Source: Treponema sp.
Lineage (GTDB): Bacteria; Spirochaetota; Spirochaetia; Treponematales; Breznakiellaceae
Assembly (NCBI GenBank): GCA_031256115.1
Contig: JAIRRF010000327.1
Location: 1 to 6,633, forward strand
Reading direction: 5' to 3'
Length of the DNA stretch: 6,633 nucleotides
Below are positions 6,338 to 6,633 of the stretch, one piece after another (within the stretch, counting starts at the first letter, position 1; the number at the start of each line of letters is the position of its first letter). A program made the position numbers and the translations under genes. The notes beneath the pieces were generated by a model. It was not told the origin of the DNA. It was given only the letters and a program-made list of their open reading frames with translations, and ran no database searches.

Positions 6338-6633
6338 AAACACTTTATTATATTATACTTGAGTTTTTTGATAATGGTAATTCCCGGCTGCTCTCCAAAA
6401 GCCGGGATCGCCCCCCCTTCAACGCCGCCCCTGTCCCGGACCATCCTTGGCTATGGTGTAGTTACCGCATCTTATACCCGTGTATATAACGAACCAAGCA
6501 CCAACGGCATATCCCTTGGTTATGTACGGGAAAAAACTGTTCTGGCAGTGATGGACCGGCGGATTGTAAAAGAAGGAGAAACCCAGCAGCCCTGGGTTTT
6601 AACCGAAGGAAGTTATCTGGGCTGGCTCCCCGA
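6329..6633 (+). CDS. Lipoprotein with SH3-like domain, N-terminal part (cut by window edge)
   Basis: An open frame of 101 codons plus two bases runs off the window. The N-terminus is a lipoprotein signal peptide: MSHKH, a hydrophobic stretch, then VIPGC with the candidate lipidated Cys21 (the box is relaxed, as is common in spirochaetes). A Pro/Ser/Thr-rich tether (22-37) follows. From about residue 41 the sequence looks like a bacterial SH3 (SH3b) domain: TRVYNEPS, then LGYVREKTVLAVMDRR, WVLTEGSYLGWLP. Such domains usually bind cell-wall peptide or other ligands. The start is uncertain: ATG 6329 gives a complete signal peptide but has AGGGGA immediately adjacent, too close to be an ordinary Shine-Dalgarno. 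TTG 6359 and ATG 6374 would truncate or remove the signal. From ATG 6329 the gene overlaps the omptin start by 9 bases. The function is not recognised beyond a probable envelope lipoprotein. Confidence 0.72.
   Translation, partial: MSHKHFIILYLSFLIMVIPGCSPKAGIAPPSTPPLSRTILGYGVVTASYTRVYNEPSTNGISLGYVREKTVLAVMDRRIVKEGETQQPWVLTEGSYLGWLP
6347..6380 (-). promoter_or_regulatory. Promoter of the omptin gene, with two overlapping -10 boxes
   Basis: On the minus strand TTACCA (6380-6375, 4 of 6) is followed after 17 bases by a perfect TATAAT (6357-6352). A second perfect TATAAT (6352-6347) overlaps it by one base and has TTATCA (6374-6369) at 16 bases. Predicted starts are near 6345 and 6340, so the leader before ATG 6337 would be only about 3 to 8 bases. 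The promoter lies inside the signal-peptide codons of the divergent lipoprotein gene. Confidence 0.65.
6382..6407. repeat. Inverted repeat beside the omptin promoter
   Basis: TCCCGGC (6382-6388) and GCCGGGA (6401-6407) form a perfect 7-base inverted repeat with a 12-base centre. It begins two bases upstream of the omptin -35 box and spans the codon of the lipoprotein's predicted lipidated cysteine. It could be an operator or an RNA hairpin in the lipoprotein message, but GC-rich codons make a chance repeat plausible. Confidence 0.3.
6411..6417 (+). repeat. C7 homopolymer in the lipoprotein coding region
   Basis: Seven consecutive C bases lie 20 bases after the predicted lipidation cysteine codon, in the proline-rich tether (Ala-Pro-Pro codons). 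Gain or loss of one base would shift the frame before the SH3-like domain. Homopolymer G/C tracts act as phase-variation switches in some treponemes, although those are usually longer. Confidence 0.4.

Noticed and set aside
6338..6343. GTG 6343 as the omptin start
   Set aside because: ATG 6337 is two codons downstream and gives a normal signal peptide. The GTG would add only two residues and is nearer the predicted transcription start.

Overview
This 6.6 kb bacterial window holds two partial genes, five complete protein genes and one tRNA. The mid-range GC content, an EF-G resembling the second EF-G type shared by spirochaetes and mitochondria, and a shortened PriA suggest a spirochaete, most likely a Treponema-like organism. 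That assignment is inferred from protein flavour only. There are no mobile elements, CRISPR arrays or rRNA genes.

Layout. Positions 1-350 (minus) are the N-terminal part of an elongation factor G. It diverges from a tandem nucleoside diphosphate kinase protein (395-1546, plus) across a 44-base spacer in which the two candidate promoters overlap. A tRNA-Leu(UAA) follows on the minus strand (1555-1637) with a good promoter. Three plus-strand genes come next, tightly packed: tatD (1684-2460), a family-4 uracil-DNA glycosylase (2512-3246) and priA (3253-5295). They probably form a DNA-maintenance operon: nuclease, base-excision repair and replication-fork restart. PriA keeps its helicase core and all eight zinc cysteines but appears to have lost the winged-helix domain.

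Convergent to priA is a secreted outer-membrane barrel (5321-6337, minus). By hand comparison with E. coli OmpT it is an omptin-family protease with the Asp-Asp and Asp-His catalytic pairs intact. It diverges from a truncated gene (6329 to the window end, plus) for a lipoprotein with an SH3-like domain. The two coding sequences appear to overlap head to head by 9 bases, and each promoter lies inside the other gene's signal-peptide codons.

Most interesting points: an apparently catalytically complete omptin in a spirochaete-like genome, without recognisable LPS-binding residues; its interlocked divergent arrangement with a surface lipoprotein; a recurring pattern in which predicted transcription starts lie 0-10 bases from start codons that lack Shine-Dalgarno sequences, suggesting leaderless mRNAs; and an NDK whose first domain has lost its catalytic residues. 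All alignments were made by eye, with no database search.
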